DNA of 50,302 nt from Ruminococcaceae bacterium UBA4871 (GCA_002399445.1 DHDR01000019.1:141296-191597), one strand, 5' to 3'. Shown: positions 1 through 9,023, counted from the first letter of the stretch. Translations and numbers: made by a program. The notes: generated by a model not told the origin, from the letters alone.

Positions 1-11
1 TTTAATTGTAT

Positions 12-620
12 CTAGTCATCATACGTATGCAGAATATCTTCCGCAATTTCCAATCTTGGCACACGTTGATTCATGGCTTGTTTTTCAATGTATCGATGCG
101 CTTCTTGTTCTGTTAAATGCCTATATTGTACAAGTGCACATTTTGCACGACCTACAAGTTGCAGTTCATGCATCTTCTTTTGCAACTTTTGATTTTCCTT
201 CTGCAGGGTTTCTAACCGCTGCCCGCAAGCTGCCGCTATCCGCATAGACTGATATAATAGCATTCGGTTAATCGGCTTTTGGACCACAATCACACCTGCC
301 TGCTCTACTCTGTCTGAAACGGTTTCATAAAGTTCTGACTTAACCACCAACACAACTCCGACATTGGTTTTTTCGGCAAGATCCATCGCAAGCTCATGGC
401 CAAACTCATCTCGAAGCGGAGCATTAATGACTACCAACTGAAAATTATGCTGCATAACCGCACGGCGTGCTTCCCCGCCGGTGGAAACACTGCTGAGCAT
501 TTTGACTGCATGTGCACTCAAAAAATCTAGGAAATACTTTTTGCTCTTGTCAGAACTCGAAGCAACCAGAACTTGTTCCACAATCATCACCAGCTTTTTC
601 GCAAGATTTTGTTGCTTCAT
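12..620 (-). CDS. ANTAR-domain regulator with degenerate receiver
   Basis: A 202-residue protein with a receiver-like N-terminal half (about residues 12-130), a short coiled coil (about 135-155, LETLQKENQKLQKK) and a C-terminal ANTAR RNA-binding domain (about 155-200, with the typical RAK...LTEQEAHRYIEKQAM...AEDIL pattern). ANTAR proteins bind paired hairpins in nascent RNA and prevent termination. The receiver lacks the acidic pair after the first strand (VLVASSSDK) and has Asn where the phosphorylated Asp normally sits (VVINAPL), so it probably does not respond to a histidine kinase. The start codon overlaps the glnA stop (ATGA), which implies translational coupling. In solventogenic clostridia an ANTAR regulator gene following glnA is known to act in nitrogen control; a similar role here is inference. 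Confidence 0.85.
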   Translation of the reverse strand: MKQQNLAKKLVMIVEQVLVASSSDKSKKYFLDFLSAHAVKMLSSVSTGGEARRAVMQHNFQLVVINAPLRDEFGHELAMDLAEKTNVGVVLVVKSELYETVSDRVEQAGVIVVQKPINRMLLYQSMRIAAACGQRLETLQKENQKLQKKMHELQLVGRAKCALVQYRHLTEQEAHRYIEKQAMNQRVPRLEIAEDILHTYDD

Positions 621-1939
621 ACCGACAAAAAATATTCTCTGTGTTCAAACTCCTGCCCATTTCCAGAAGTCCGGTAACGCTCCCATTCCCGGCGCTTTTG
701 TTCAAAATAGCTAGCACGCAGTTTTTGAGGAACATAAGTCTGGATAAATTCGCTGTGTTCCGCTTCCTGCAGTGCTTCACTTAAATTACCCGGTAAATGC
801 TCTAAATCTGAAGTATCTTCTTCACTTACTTGGAAAAGGTTGCGATTATCTGGCGGACAGAGCGACAATTTATCATGTATTCCTTCCAGCCCAGCCCAAA
901 GCAACAGTGCAAAGGCAAGATGTGGATTGCAAGCAGGATCTGTACTGCGCAGTTCCATGCGCTCATGGCCGGGAGCCGGTGCTGCAGGAATACGAATGAG
1001 CTGAGAACGATTCTGATGTGACCATGTTACATATTTAGGTGCTTCAAAGCGGCCAAAACGCTCATATGAATTTGTGAGTGGATTGAGAAATAACGTGATT
1101 TCTGAAACGCGGCGCAAAATCCCAGCCATAAAACTCTCCGCCTCCGGCGCAAAACGGCCATTCTCCATCTGGAATAGGTTTCTGCCGTCCCTGCTTAATG
1201 ACATATTTACATGCAAACTGCTTCCGCTGTAACCCGGCAGCGGTTTTGGCATAAATGACGCATATAAACCATTTCCTTCAGCGACTGATTTGACTGCCCC
1301 TTTAAAAGCAATAAAGTTATCAGCCGCTGTTAGAATATTGCTGTAGCGAAAATCAATTTCATTTTGTCCGGGACCTTGTTCATGCCGACTGGTTTCTGGG
1401 CGTAGTCCCATTGCTTCCAATGCAAGACAAATTTCACGGCGGACATTTTCACATTTGTCCTGTGGAGCCGTATCACAGTAAGTTCCATAATCAAACGGCT
1501 CCAATGTCGGCTCCCCATTTTCATCCGTTTTAAAAAGATAAAACTCACAAGCTGTGCCGACTTTGCAGGAAAGTCCCATTTGTCTTGCATCTTTAACTGC
1601 CGATTTCAAAAGTGCACGGCAGTCTCCTTCAAAAGGCTTACCATTAGGATAACAGACGTCGCAGAAAATGCGAACTACCTGTCCGTGAGAAGGGCGCCAC
1701 GGCATTACCGTAAAGGTTCCCGGATCCGGCACAAGAAACAAATCGGATTTTACTTCATTCATAAATCCACGTACAAAGCTGGCATCAAAGCCAACTCCCG
1801 TATCAAAAGCACGATCTAATTCGCAAGGCATCACAGCTACGTTTTTCTGCATACCGTGAATATCGCAGAACGCCAGCCGGATAAATTTAACATCATTATC
1901 CTCCACATACTGCATCACTTCACTGCGTGTATAATTCAT
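617..1939 (-). CDS. glnA: Glutamine synthetase (GSI type)
   Basis: A 440-residue type I glutamine synthetase, the ATP-dependent enzyme that makes glutamine from glutamate and ammonia. The length fits the short GSI-alpha form of Firmicutes. Visible signatures are CEFYLF (metal-ligand Glu), GPGQNEIDFRY, the ATP-binding KPLPGYSGSSLHVNMSL, the Glu-flap region NSYERFGRFEAPKYV and RMELRSTDPACNPHLAFALLL near the C-terminus. Several of these differ from the Bacillus consensus (GYSGSSLHVN rather than GDNGSGMHVH), so it is a divergent member, but the catalytic residues appear present. The ATG is preceded by AGGAGGTGCC. It is cotranscribed with the ANTAR regulator that starts in its stop codon. Aconitase and isocitrate dehydrogenase nearby would supply its 2-oxoglutarate/glutamate precursor. 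Confidence 0.88.
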   Translation of the reverse strand: MNYTRSEVMQYVEDNDVKFIRLAFCDIHGMQKNVAVMPCELDRAFDTGVGFDASFVRGFMNEVKSDLFLVPDPGTFTVMPWRPSHGQVVRIFCDVCYPNGKPFEGDCRALLKSAVKDARQMGLSCKVGTACEFYLFKTDENGEPTLEPFDYGTYCDTAPQDKCENVRREICLALEAMGLRPETSRHEQGPGQNEIDFRYSNILTAADNFIAFKGAVKSVAEGNGLYASFMPKPLPGYSGSSLHVNMSLSRDGRNLFQMENGRFAPEAESFMAGILRRVSEITLFLNPLTNSYERFGRFEAPKYVTWSHQNRSQLIRIPAAPAPGHERMELRSTDPACNPHLAFALLLWAGLEGIHDKLSLCPPDNRNLFQVSEEDTSDLEHLPGNLSEALQEAEHSEFIQTYVPQKLRASYFEQKRREWERYRTSGNGQEFEHREYFLSV

Positions 1940-1977
1940 TATGGCACCTCCTGAATTCTCATGGACCTAACTGCTTT

Positions 1978-1986
1978 ATTATAACA
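1978..1986 (-). promoter_or_regulatory. Extended -10 promoter of glnA
   Basis: On the minus strand the motif TGTTATAAT (TGn plus TATAAT) lies about 39 nt upstream of the glnA ATG. A poor -35 (TTCAAA) is 16 nt further upstream. The predicted leader is only about 30 nt, too short for the usual pair of ANTAR target hairpins. A 7-bp inverted repeat (AATATCA-N5-TGATATT) sits upstream of this promoter. Confidence 0.6.
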
Positions 1987-2160
1987 CAAATTTTCTGAAT
2001 TTGAATATCAGCTATTGATATTTTTCATTTTTTAAATTTAAAAACATTTTAAAACATTGTTGGAATATGGGATTTTTCGGCGGCTTTTAAAATGCAAATC
2101 AGCTCAAATTTCACATTGCTGCAGCTCTTTTGAATCAACTACATAGCTGAATATACAAAA

Positions 2161-2196
2161 AGCAGTGACAATGCTCTCTGTGCATCTGTCACTGCT
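2161..2196. terminator. Bidirectional terminator after spoIIR
   Basis: A 10-bp perfect stem (AGCAGTGACA with TGTCACTGCT) around a 16-nt loop, followed by T-runs on both sides (TTTTTGTAT on the minus strand, TTTTC on the plus strand). It lies 14 nt after the spoIIR stop codon and closes that transcript. Confidence 0.8.
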
Positions 2197-2209
2197 TTTC
2201 ATGCATATA

Positions 2210-2821
2210 TTAAGCACCGCTTTTCAGCCAATTTTCCACTTCTTCATACAACTCTACAGATTTGAATTTGATTTTGTATGGACAACCCGTTAGCTGTGTT
2301 TCCGGTTTCGTCAATACATCATCCAGTTTTTGCTTTGGTTCTGCCGAAGGCAGGCACAATGCTGGAAACAACACGCACCACCAATTATGCCCTGCTCCTT
2401 TTCCAATTACGACACGCAGTGCACGATAAATGCCAGCAGGAAAAGTAGCCTGATTGTACTTCCGAGTCGGAAACCACGTATTCTCAAGAGAAACACGTAC
2501 AGAGTCACGGCATCCATTTTTCCGAAGTTCATCTACCGCCTGCTGCTCAAGATCTGGCAGATGCTTTTTAGCGGTTTCTTCTGCCTGCGCACGGGTATGA
2601 ATATTGGTAAACCAGCCGCTGCTATCCTTTAAAATACGATCACGCACTTTGAGCTTGAGTGACTGATCAGATACTGTATTACTGTTAGCAAGCACATGCA
2701 AACGCAAAACCCGGCTGGGAATATCTTCACTTTCAGCAACGACACCGGTACAGCAAAAAGTCAACGATAAGCAAAGTCCAATTGCCACTGCACGTTCCCA
2801 AATTTTCCATTTCATATTCAT
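2210..2821 (-). CDS. spoIIR: Stage II sporulation protein R
   Basis: SpoIIR is the forespore-made secreted signal that triggers SpoIIGA-dependent processing of pro-sigmaE in the mother cell. The 203-residue product has an N-terminal hydrophobic segment (residues 8-30, signal peptide or anchor) followed by family hallmarks: RLHVLANSNTVSDQSLKLKVRDRIL, then TFPAGIYRALRVVIGKGAGHNWWCVLFP. Length matches the family. The first ATG (MNMKW) has only a weak Shine-Dalgarno; a second in-frame ATG lies two codons later. It follows the DUF3006 gene by 80 nt. Its presence marks the organism as an endospore former. Confidence in identity is high, in the exact start moderate. Confidence 0.92.
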   Translation of the reverse strand: MNMKWKIWERAVAIGLCLSLTFCCTGVVAESEDIPSRVLRLHVLANSNTVSDQSLKLKVRDRILKDSSGWFTNIHTRAQAEETAKKHLPDLEQQAVDELRKNGCRDSVRVSLENTWFPTRKYNQATFPAGIYRALRVVIGKGAGHNWWCVLFPALCLPSAEPKQKLDDVLTKPETQLTGCPYKIKFKSVELYEEVENWLKSGA

Positions 2822-2901
2822 TCACTGCTTTCATTATGTTGTCTAAAAGGAGTATGGATAAGAAATGGTAAATTTATACATTAAATTATAACTTGTGGAA
2901 T

Positions 2902-3126
2902 TTAATTGTTAAATACGCGGTTTTGCAGTTTTCTATTCTTTTCACGACGACGGTCCGTCTCTTCTTGATCTATTGTTAATATTCCCGCATCATCATCAAT
3001 TTTTAGGACCGTTCCTTCCGCAGCATCCTTAGGAAGTTCTGATGTTTCAATAGCAAAGAATTCACCTTCCTTGTCTTCACAGATTGCGAACTTTCCCTCA
3101 AAACGATCTACACTTACCTGCTTCAT
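2902..3126 (-). CDS. Small DUF3006-domain protein
   Basis: A short acidic soluble protein of about 74 residues that matches the DUF3006 pattern (VDRFEGKFAICED...F.I...LPKDAAEGTVLKID...I..D...T..RR). The family is common in Firmicutes and has no assigned function. Three in-frame ATGs occur close together; AAGGA lies 8 nt before the one chosen here (MKQVSVDRF), while the longest reading would start 9 nt earlier, directly on top of the Shine-Dalgarno sequence. It follows the spoIIIE/ftsK stop by 23 nt and is probably on the same transcript. Confidence 0.75.
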   Translation of the reverse strand: MKQVSVDRFEGKFAICEDKEGEFFAIETSELPKDAAEGTVLKIDDDAGILTIDQEETDRRREKNRKLQNRVFNN

Positions 3127-3149
3127 CATTCTCATCCTTTTTACAATGT

Positions 3150-5765
3150 TTATTGATTTTCTGAAGCTGCATGGGATGTTTCCTTGCCAGCCGGTTCCTG
3201 TTTGTTCATGCTTTTCTCAAGCCATTGTTGATAGGTAATTAATACTTTACGCGGCTTACTTCCCTCATGCGGACCTATAATACCCAACTGTTCCATTTGG
3301 TCAACAATCCGCCCCGCATGTGCATAGCCCAAACGCAAACGGCGCTGCAGTAAAGAGGTGGAAGCCTGACCTGCTTCTACCACACATTTCACTGCATCAT
3401 CCAGCAAGGGATCTGTATCGTCCTGAGGAGCAGGTGCTTCGGATTTTTTGTCTGCTACAGCATTCTTTTCAATTTCTTCCGCAATTTCAGGGTCATATCC
3501 CGGCTCCTGTGATTTTTTAATAAACTCGACAATACTCTCAATTTCGCTGTCGCTTACAAATGCACCCTGCACTCGCAGCGGCTTCTGCGCACCAACCGGA
3601 GAAAACAGCATGTCTCCGTTTCCTAAAAGTTTCTCAGCACCACTTGTGTCAATAATTGTTCGGCTATCTACCTGAGAAGAAACCGAAAGCGCAATCCTGC
3701 TTGGAATATTCGCTTTAATTAAGCCCGTAACAACATCAACGCTCGGGCGCTGTGTGGCAATCACCAAATGCATACCGGCAGCACGTGCCATCTGTGCCAA
3801 ACGGCAGATGCTGTCCTCTACCTCGTTGGGTGCTGCCATCATTAAGTCGGCAAGCTCTTCAATAAAAATCACAATTTGCGGCATATGCTCCATCGGCTGG
3901 CCGTCCTCAGTAACAAAACTGTGCTGTGCCGCCATTGCATTATAGGATTTAATATCTCTGACATTAAATTCTGCAAAAATTTTATAGCGCTTCAGCATTT
4001 CTGTAACGGCCCAGCTGAGGGCACCGGCCGCTTTGCGCGGATCGGTGACAACCGGAACCAGAAGCTGAGGAATCCCATTATAAATAGAAAGCTCAACGAC
4101 CTTTGGATCAATCATTAAAAATCGCACCTCAGCTGGTGTGGATTTATAAAGCAGACTGATGATAAAGGAATTCAGACAAACCGATTTACCGGAACCCGTG
4201 GTACCGGCAATCAGCAAATGCGGCATTTTTGAAAGGTCAGCAACTTTTGGTGCACCGGCAATATCACGGCCGAGACAAACAGTCAGTTTGCTTTTTGCTG
4301 TAATAAAGGCGTTGGATTCCACCAGATCCCGCATCCGCACAATACTTTTCTTTTTATTTGGTACTTCAATGCCTACAGCAGGCTTACCGGGAATCGGTGC
4401 CTCAATTCTGACGCCGGAAGCTGCTAAATTCATGGCAATATCATCCGAAAGATTTGTAATCTTACTAATTTTCACGCCGGCCGCCGGCTGCAGTTCATAG
4501 CGAGTAACAGATGGGCCACGGCTAATATCCACAATTTTTGTGGAAACGCCAAAACTGTGCAAGACCTGTACCAGCTGCTGGCCATTAGTTTGCAGCTCTT
4601 GCTGGACTGCGGAAGAATCGGGCATTGCTGCTGCCTCAAGCATGGAAACCGGCGGTGTATGATAACCATCCTTTTCCTGTTGCATGGCCTGCGAAAGTTC
4701 TGTATTCTGCACAGCTGAAGCCGATTTTTGCTGTATTGCCTCCTGACTTTTAACCCGCTCCATATATTTCTCCGCAGCCTGTGCGGAACTGGTATCCTCC
4801 TGTGGAGAAGTTTTTGGGGAAGTATTGGACTTGTCTTTTCGAATTGTTTTTTCCACAACAGCAGATGGAGGAACAGGAACCGACCGTTTGGAAGCCGTTT
4901 TATCGGAACCGATTCCCAATGCATTTTTAAAGCCAGACAGTTTCCGCGGTTTCGCTTCTTCATGGACAGGCTGTGGTGTCTGAACCGGATGCATGGGCAT
5001 GCCCTCATCATCTAGTGGAATATCAATATCACGGTTTCGGCAGCGCTGCTTCGACTTTATCATGCCCATATGATTTTCACGAGCTGTATCTACCGCCTGC
5101 CCTACTGCTTTTGCCGGTTTTTGAATTCCCATCCAAAGGCGCACCAATGTTGTCCCTGTGAGCAGCATAAGTACCACAAAGAGCAGCAAAAGGAGAACAA
5201 TACAGGCACCCGGTTTTCCCAGACCTGCAGCCAGTGGAATGCCAACTAATCCGCCGACAAGCCCAGCCCCTCCCCCATCTTTGCAGGCGAGGAAGACATC
5301 CTCCAACTGATGCCCAAAACTCTCTGAAACAACATTCCCACTGCTTGGAATGCCAAAGGCCGTTACTGTGCCGCAAAGTAAAATAATAGACGCTGCAGAC
5401 AGCCCAACCTTCATACCAATTGTATCGGTCTGATGCTCAAATGCCGTTGAAAAAGCGACATAGAGAAGCAGTACCGGCCACAACAACGAGCAAACGCCAA
5501 ATAAGCCCCGAACAAGATGATGCAGCATAAGCCAGACATGAATACCTGGTATTAGGGCAATGCAGAGAAGAAGGATTGCCAGTGCAAAAAGCAAAATTGC
5601 AGACGTTTGGCGGTGCCGCTGCTCTGCTTCCGGTGCGCGGCTGTTGACAGGCGGACGCTGCCTCGTTTTGGTTGTCCGATCTGCAGAATGCCCGGTTACT
5701 GACTGACGCTTGGGAGGAGATACCCTTTTTGTAGTTTGCTTGCGACTTTTTTTCCTTTGTGCCAA
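3150..5765 (-). CDS. spoIIIE: DNA translocase FtsK/SpoIIIE
   Basis: An 871-residue septal DNA pump that moves chromosomal DNA through the closing division or sporulation septum. Order of domains: basic N-terminal tail, several membrane segments (about residues 53-210), a long polar Gln/Ser-rich linker (about 230-390), the RecA-like motor with Walker A GTTGSGKS near residue 520, and a C-terminal winged-helix gamma domain (about 790-850) that reads DNA polarity signals. The Walker B strand reads IVIFIEELADLMM, with Glu-Glu instead of the usual Asp-Glu. The start is a TTG preceded by GAGGGG at 9 nt. It lies downstream of tepA, the order also known in Bacillus, and next to spoIIR, which supports the SpoIIIE name; with one copy in view it could equally serve as FtsK. 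Confidence 0.9.
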   Translation of the reverse strand: MAQRKKSRKQTTKRVSPPKRQSVTGHSADRTTKTRQRPPVNSRAPEAEQRHRQTSAILLFALAILLLCIALIPGIHVWLMLHHLVRGLFGVCSLLWPVLLLYVAFSTAFEHQTDTIGMKVGLSAASIILLCGTVTAFGIPSSGNVVSESFGHQLEDVFLACKDGGGAGLVGGLVGIPLAAGLGKPGACIVLLLLLFVVLMLLTGTTLVRLWMGIQKPAKAVGQAVDTARENHMGMIKSKQRCRNRDIDIPLDDEGMPMHPVQTPQPVHEEAKPRKLSGFKNALGIGSDKTASKRSVPVPPSAVVEKTIRKDKSNTSPKTSPQEDTSSAQAAEKYMERVKSQEAIQQKSASAVQNTELSQAMQQEKDGYHTPPVSMLEAAAMPDSSAVQQELQTNGQQLVQVLHSFGVSTKIVDISRGPSVTRYELQPAAGVKISKITNLSDDIAMNLAASGVRIEAPIPGKPAVGIEVPNKKKSIVRMRDLVESNAFITAKSKLTVCLGRDIAGAPKVADLSKMPHLLIAGTTGSGKSVCLNSFIISLLYKSTPAEVRFLMIDPKVVELSIYNGIPQLLVPVVTDPRKAAGALSWAVTEMLKRYKIFAEFNVRDIKSYNAMAAQHSFVTEDGQPMEHMPQIVIFIEELADLMMAAPNEVEDSICRLAQMARAAGMHLVIATQRPSVDVVTGLIKANIPSRIALSVSSQVDSRTIIDTSGAEKLLGNGDMLFSPVGAQKPLRVQGAFVSDSEIESIVEFIKKSQEPGYDPEIAEEIEKNAVADKKSEAPAPQDDTDPLLDDAVKCVVEAGQASTSLLQRRLRLGYAHAGRIVDQMEQLGIIGPHEGSKPRKVLITYQQWLEKSMNKQEPAGKETSHAASENQ

Positions 5766-5921
5766 TTCTGGACGCCCCTCATTATGTAATTCTGAGCATC
5801 AGGCAAGATTTAGCCCAATGCCTGCTCAGTTATATGATCTGTATAATGCAAATCGTGAAAAGGAAAACTGCCTTCAGAAAGCAGCTCTCTTTATGTAATG
5901 TGGCGCATAAAGCGCCGTCTT

Positions 5922-6722
5922 TTATTTTTTCTGTTTCTTACCAGATGAACCGGAAGACTGCTTTGTTTTAGCAGCTCTTTTCCGCTTGCCAGCTTTCTTC
6001 CGATTTTTATCAATCATCCCATACAAACAACTCAGTGCATCGGAAAGGCCGCCAAGTGAATCGATCAGCCCTTCGCGAACTGCTTCTTCACCGTCCAGTA
6101 CGGTTCCCACATCCATAACCAGTTCCTGCGTATTCATCGCAAGCTGCATAAAGCGCTCAGCAGAAATATGGCTGTTTTTAGTAACAAACTGTGTAATCCG
6201 TTCCTGCATTTTCTGAAAATAGTCCATAGTCTGTGGTACACCCAACATTAACCCGTTCATGCGCACCGGATGAATGGTCATGGTTGCACTTGGTACAATA
6301 AAGCTTTGCTTTGCCGCAACAGCCAACGGTACCCCTATGCTGTGCCCTCCGCCAAGTACCAAACTGACGGTTGGTTTCTTCATACTGGCAACCATTTCAG
6401 CAAGTGCTAGACCGGCTTCCACATCGCCGCCAACTGTATTCAGAAGGATTAGTAGTCCTTCCGCTTCTTCATCTTCTTCAATATCCACTAAGCGCGGGAT
6501 TACATGCTCGTATTTAGTTGTTTTGCTATTACTTGGAAGAATGGTATGCCCTTCGATTTGACCAATAATCATAAGACACTGAATCGTACGATTTTTAGAA
6601 CCAGTCACAACCGTACCTGTATCTAGTGAATGGTCCTCTGGGTTTTCACCTGCTTCGGATTCAGCAGTTTCAGTATCAGCAGACATAGATGTATAATTCT
6701 TGTACATTTTATCCGTTTTCAT
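5922..6722 (-). CDS. tepA: ClpP-class serine protease, TepA/YmfB family
   Basis: A 266-residue member of the ClpP/crotonase fold in the translocation-enhancing protein (TepA) branch. The core holds GLLILLNTVGGDVEAGLALAEM, then GGGHSIGVPLAVAA with the nucleophilic Ser, then SATMTIHPVRMNG with the catalytic His. The C-terminus is very basic (RKKAGKRKRAAKTKQ...KKQKK). The N-terminal 45 residues are acidic and look disordered. The start ATG has GGAGGTG 5 nt upstream. It precedes spoIIIE by 156 nt in the same direction, a gene order conserved in Firmicutes. Family proteases of this branch are linked to protein export and spore functions; the substrate here is unknown. Confidence 0.85.
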   Translation of the reverse strand: MKTDKMYKNYTSMSADTETAESEAGENPEDHSLDTGTVVTGSKNRTIQCLMIIGQIEGHTILPSNSKTTKYEHVIPRLVDIEEDEEAEGLLILLNTVGGDVEAGLALAEMVASMKKPTVSLVLGGGHSIGVPLAVAAKQSFIVPSATMTIHPVRMNGLMLGVPQTMDYFQKMQERITQFVTKNSHISAERFMQLAMNTQELVMDVGTVLDGEEAVREGLIDSLGGLSDALSCLYGMIDKNRKKAGKRKRAAKTKQSSGSSGKKQKK

Positions 6723-6821
6723 ATTTTCACCTCCGCAGCATTATTCTGCCACGCAAATAGAAAAATATGTAGAAATCCTACCGTATCTGATGCCACCGGA
6801 GCCAAGCCATTATTTATAATT

Positions 6822-6830
6822 AGTATAGCA
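6822..6830 (-). promoter_or_regulatory. Extended -10 promoter of tepA
   Basis: The minus strand reads TGCTATACT, an extended -10 element (TGn-TATACT), about 100 nt before the tepA start. No good -35 is seen, as is common with extended -10 promoters. Confidence 0.5.
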
Positions 6831-6902
6831 TAAAACGCGGAAAAAAGCACTGCACTTTCTAACATTCTACCTCTGATTCCCATGTCTCTCCTTGTGAATG
6901 GA

Positions 6903-6931
6903 TTGACAAACTGTGCTTTTTCGTGGATAAT
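6903..6931 (+). promoter_or_regulatory. SigmaA promoter of the aconitase operon
   Basis: TTGACA (6903-6908), 17-nt spacer, GATAAT (6926-6931). A near-consensus vegetative promoter that would start transcription near 6938 and give a leader of about 150 nt before the aconitase ATG at 7089. Confidence 0.8.
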
Positions 6932-7088
6932 GAAAAAGAAAATATCTTTAGCAAAATGCACGGCTAAATTTTCATTGCGCTTTCTTTCCTGTAGTAATTA
7001 CGGTTACTGTGTACTGGGATACACTGCTCATCCAAAAAGGTTGGTAAAAGCAGCAATGGAAAGGGACCGCGCTAAGGAGGATTTGCAA

Positions 7089-9023
7089 ATGGGAATGACC
7101 ATTGCACAGAAAATTATCAGGGATCATCTTGTTTCTGGCGAAATGACCGTCGGCAGTGACATCGGATTAAAAATTGACCAGACACTGACACAAGACGCTA
7201 CCGGGACCATGGCTTATCTGGAATTTGAAGCGATGGGCATGGATCGTGTTAAAACAGAAAAAAGCGTTGCCTATATTGACCATAATACGCTGCAAACCGG
7301 TTTTGAAAACGCCGACGATCACCGGTTTATTCAAAGTGTCGCCAAAAAGCACGGTATTTGGTTCTCAAGGCCGGGCAACGGCATCTGCCATCAGGTTCAT
7401 CTGGAGCGCTTTGGAATTCCCGGAAAAACACTGATTGGTTCTGACAGTCACACTCCAACCGGCGGCGGTATTGGTATGCTTGCCATCGGTGCAGGTGGAC
7501 TGGATGTCGCGGTGGCAATGAGCGGTGGTGCTTATCATATTACTATGCCCAAAATGCTGCGTGTTAATTTAACTGGAAAATTGCCGGCATGGGTTAGTGC
7601 AAAAGATATCATCTTAAAAGTTCTGCAAAAGCTGACAGTAAAGGGTGGTGTCGGCAAAATTGTAGAATATGCTGGCGATGGAGTCGCAACTTTGACAGTG
7701 CCGGAGCGTGCCACTATCACCAATATGGGAGCAGAACTGGGGGCAACCACCAGTATTTTTCCAAGTGACGAAGTGACACGTGAATTTTTGTCTGCTCAGG
7801 GACGTGAAAATGTATGGAAACCGCTTGCTTCTGACCCAGACGCTGTTTACGATGAAGAAATCACGATTGATCTTTCTTCCCTAGAACCAATGGCTGCTTG
7901 CCCAAACAGTCCTGACAACGTTAAGACAGTCCACGAACTGGCGGGTATGAAAATTGATCAGGTTTGCATAGGTTCCTGCACAAATTCCTCTTATCGCGAT
8001 ATGATGCGTGTTGCCTCTATTCTCAAGGATAAAACGGTGGCAGAATCTGTTAGTCTGGCAATTGCCCCTGGAAGTAAACAAGTTTATAATATGCTTGCTA
8101 AAAACGGCGCTTTAGGGGACATGATTGGCGCAGGTGCGCGTGTGCTTGAGTGCGCCTGCGGCCCCTGCATTGGTATGGGACAGGCTCCAAACAGCAGTGG
8201 TATTTCTCTACGCACTTTCAATCGGAATTTCCTGGGACGTTCCGGAACGGCAGACGGTAAAATCTATTTGGTCAGCCCTGAAACCGCTGCAGCCAGTGCT
8301 TTGGCAGGTGTCATGACCGATCCGCGCACACTTGGCAAAGAAGTCGAAATTTCAATGCCAAACTCTTTCCTGATTAATGATAATATGGTAATTCCACCAG
8401 CATCTCCGGAAGAAGCTAAAGATGTGAAAGTCTTGCGCGGACCAAATATTAAACCATTCCCTGTCACCACAGCACTGGAATCTTCCATCGAGGCAAAAGC
8501 ATTGCTGAAAGTTGGTGACAACATCACAACTGATCATATTATGCCTGCCGGTGCAAAAATATTGCCTTACCGCAGTAATATTCCCCGCCTGTCTGATTTC
8601 TGCTTCACCGTATGCGATAAGGAATTTCCGGAACGTGCCCGAAAATACGGTAAAGGTATCATTATTGGCGGTCAAAATTATGGTCAGGGTTCTTCCCGTG
8701 AACATGCAGCGTTGGTCCCGCTTTATTTGGGAATTAAAGCTGTATTGGTAAAAAGTTTTGCCCGCATTCACTGTGCGAATCTTGTGAATGCAGGGATTGT
8801 CCCCTTAACTTTTGAAGATGAGAACGATTATGACCGAATCGACCAAATGGACAATCTTTCTTTGCCAAACATTAGTGAGGAAATTCGGGATGGACAAACG
8901 GTCACGGTAAAAGATGAAACAAAAGGATTTACATTTCATGCAAAAGCCCCGCTCACAGATCGGCAGCGCAGCATGATTCTCGTTGGCGGATTGCTAAACT
9001 ATACAAAACAACAAGCAAAATGA
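7089..9023 (+). CDS. acnA: Aconitate hydratase
   Basis: A 644-residue aconitase that interconverts citrate and isocitrate with a [4Fe-4S] cluster. Cluster ligands are visible in IGSCTNSSYRDM and in CACGPCIGMGQAPNS. Other family blocks are SDSHTPTGGGIGMLAIGAGG, NRNFLGRSGTADGKIYLVSP and, in the C-terminal swivel domain, GDNITTDHIMPAGAKI and GQNYGQGSSREHAALVP. The frame is open further upstream, but AAGGAGG ends 8 nt before the ATG at 7089 and the family starts at MTIAQKI, so the longer reading is rejected. The stop overlaps the start of the traX-like gene (ATGA). With icd and rex it forms a redox-related TCA segment; no citrate synthase is in view. Confidence 0.93.
   Translation: MGMTIAQKIIRDHLVSGEMTVGSDIGLKIDQTLTQDATGTMAYLEFEAMGMDRVKTEKSVAYIDHNTLQTGFENADDHRFIQSVAKKHGIWFSRPGNGICHQVHLERFGIPGKTLIGSDSHTPTGGGIGMLAIGAGGLDVAVAMSGGAYHITMPKMLRVNLTGKLPAWVSAKDIILKVLQKLTVKGGVGKIVEYAGDGVATLTVPERATITNMGAELGATTSIFPSDEVTREFLSAQGRENVWKPLASDPDAVYDEEITIDLSSLEPMAACPNSPDNVKTVHELAGMKIDQVCIGSCTNSSYRDMMRVASILKDKTVAESVSLAIAPGSKQVYNMLAKNGALGDMIGAGARVLECACGPCIGMGQAPNSSGISLRTFNRNFLGRSGTADGKIYLVSPETAAASALAGVMTDPRTLGKEVEISMPNSFLINDNMVIPPASPEEAKDVKVLRGPNIKPFPVTTALESSIEAKALLKVGDNITTDHIMPAGAKILPYRSNIPRLSDFCFTVCDKEFPERARKYGKGIIIGGQNYGQGSSREHAALVPLYLGIKAVLVKSFARIHCANLVNAGIVPLTFEDENDYDRIDQMDNLSLPNISEEIRDGQTVTVKDETKGFTFHAKAPLTDRQRSMILVGGLLNYTKQQAK

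Larger units (their letters stand above)
6723..7088. other. Divergent intergenic region tepA / aconitase
   Basis: A 366-bp gap with no convincing gene. It holds back-to-back promoters for tepA and aconitase (listed separately) and then a leader of about 150 nt before the aconitase ATG. In that leader I see a weak hairpin (GTGTA-ctggga-TACAC) near 7008-7023 but no recognised riboswitch. Confidence 0.6.

Noticed and set aside
2822..2901. SigmaF-type promoter for spoIIR
   Set aside because: A GTATA is present on the minus strand but the -10 at the right distance does not resemble the sigmaF consensus.
6719..6961. 80-residue minus-strand reading frame upstream of tepA
   Set aside because: It covers both divergent promoters of the tepA/aconitase gap, has no good Shine-Dalgarno and no family resemblance.
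6882..7088. 69-residue N-terminal extension of aconitase
   Set aside because: It overlaps the promoter and leader; AAGGAGG points to the ATG at 7089, where family members start.
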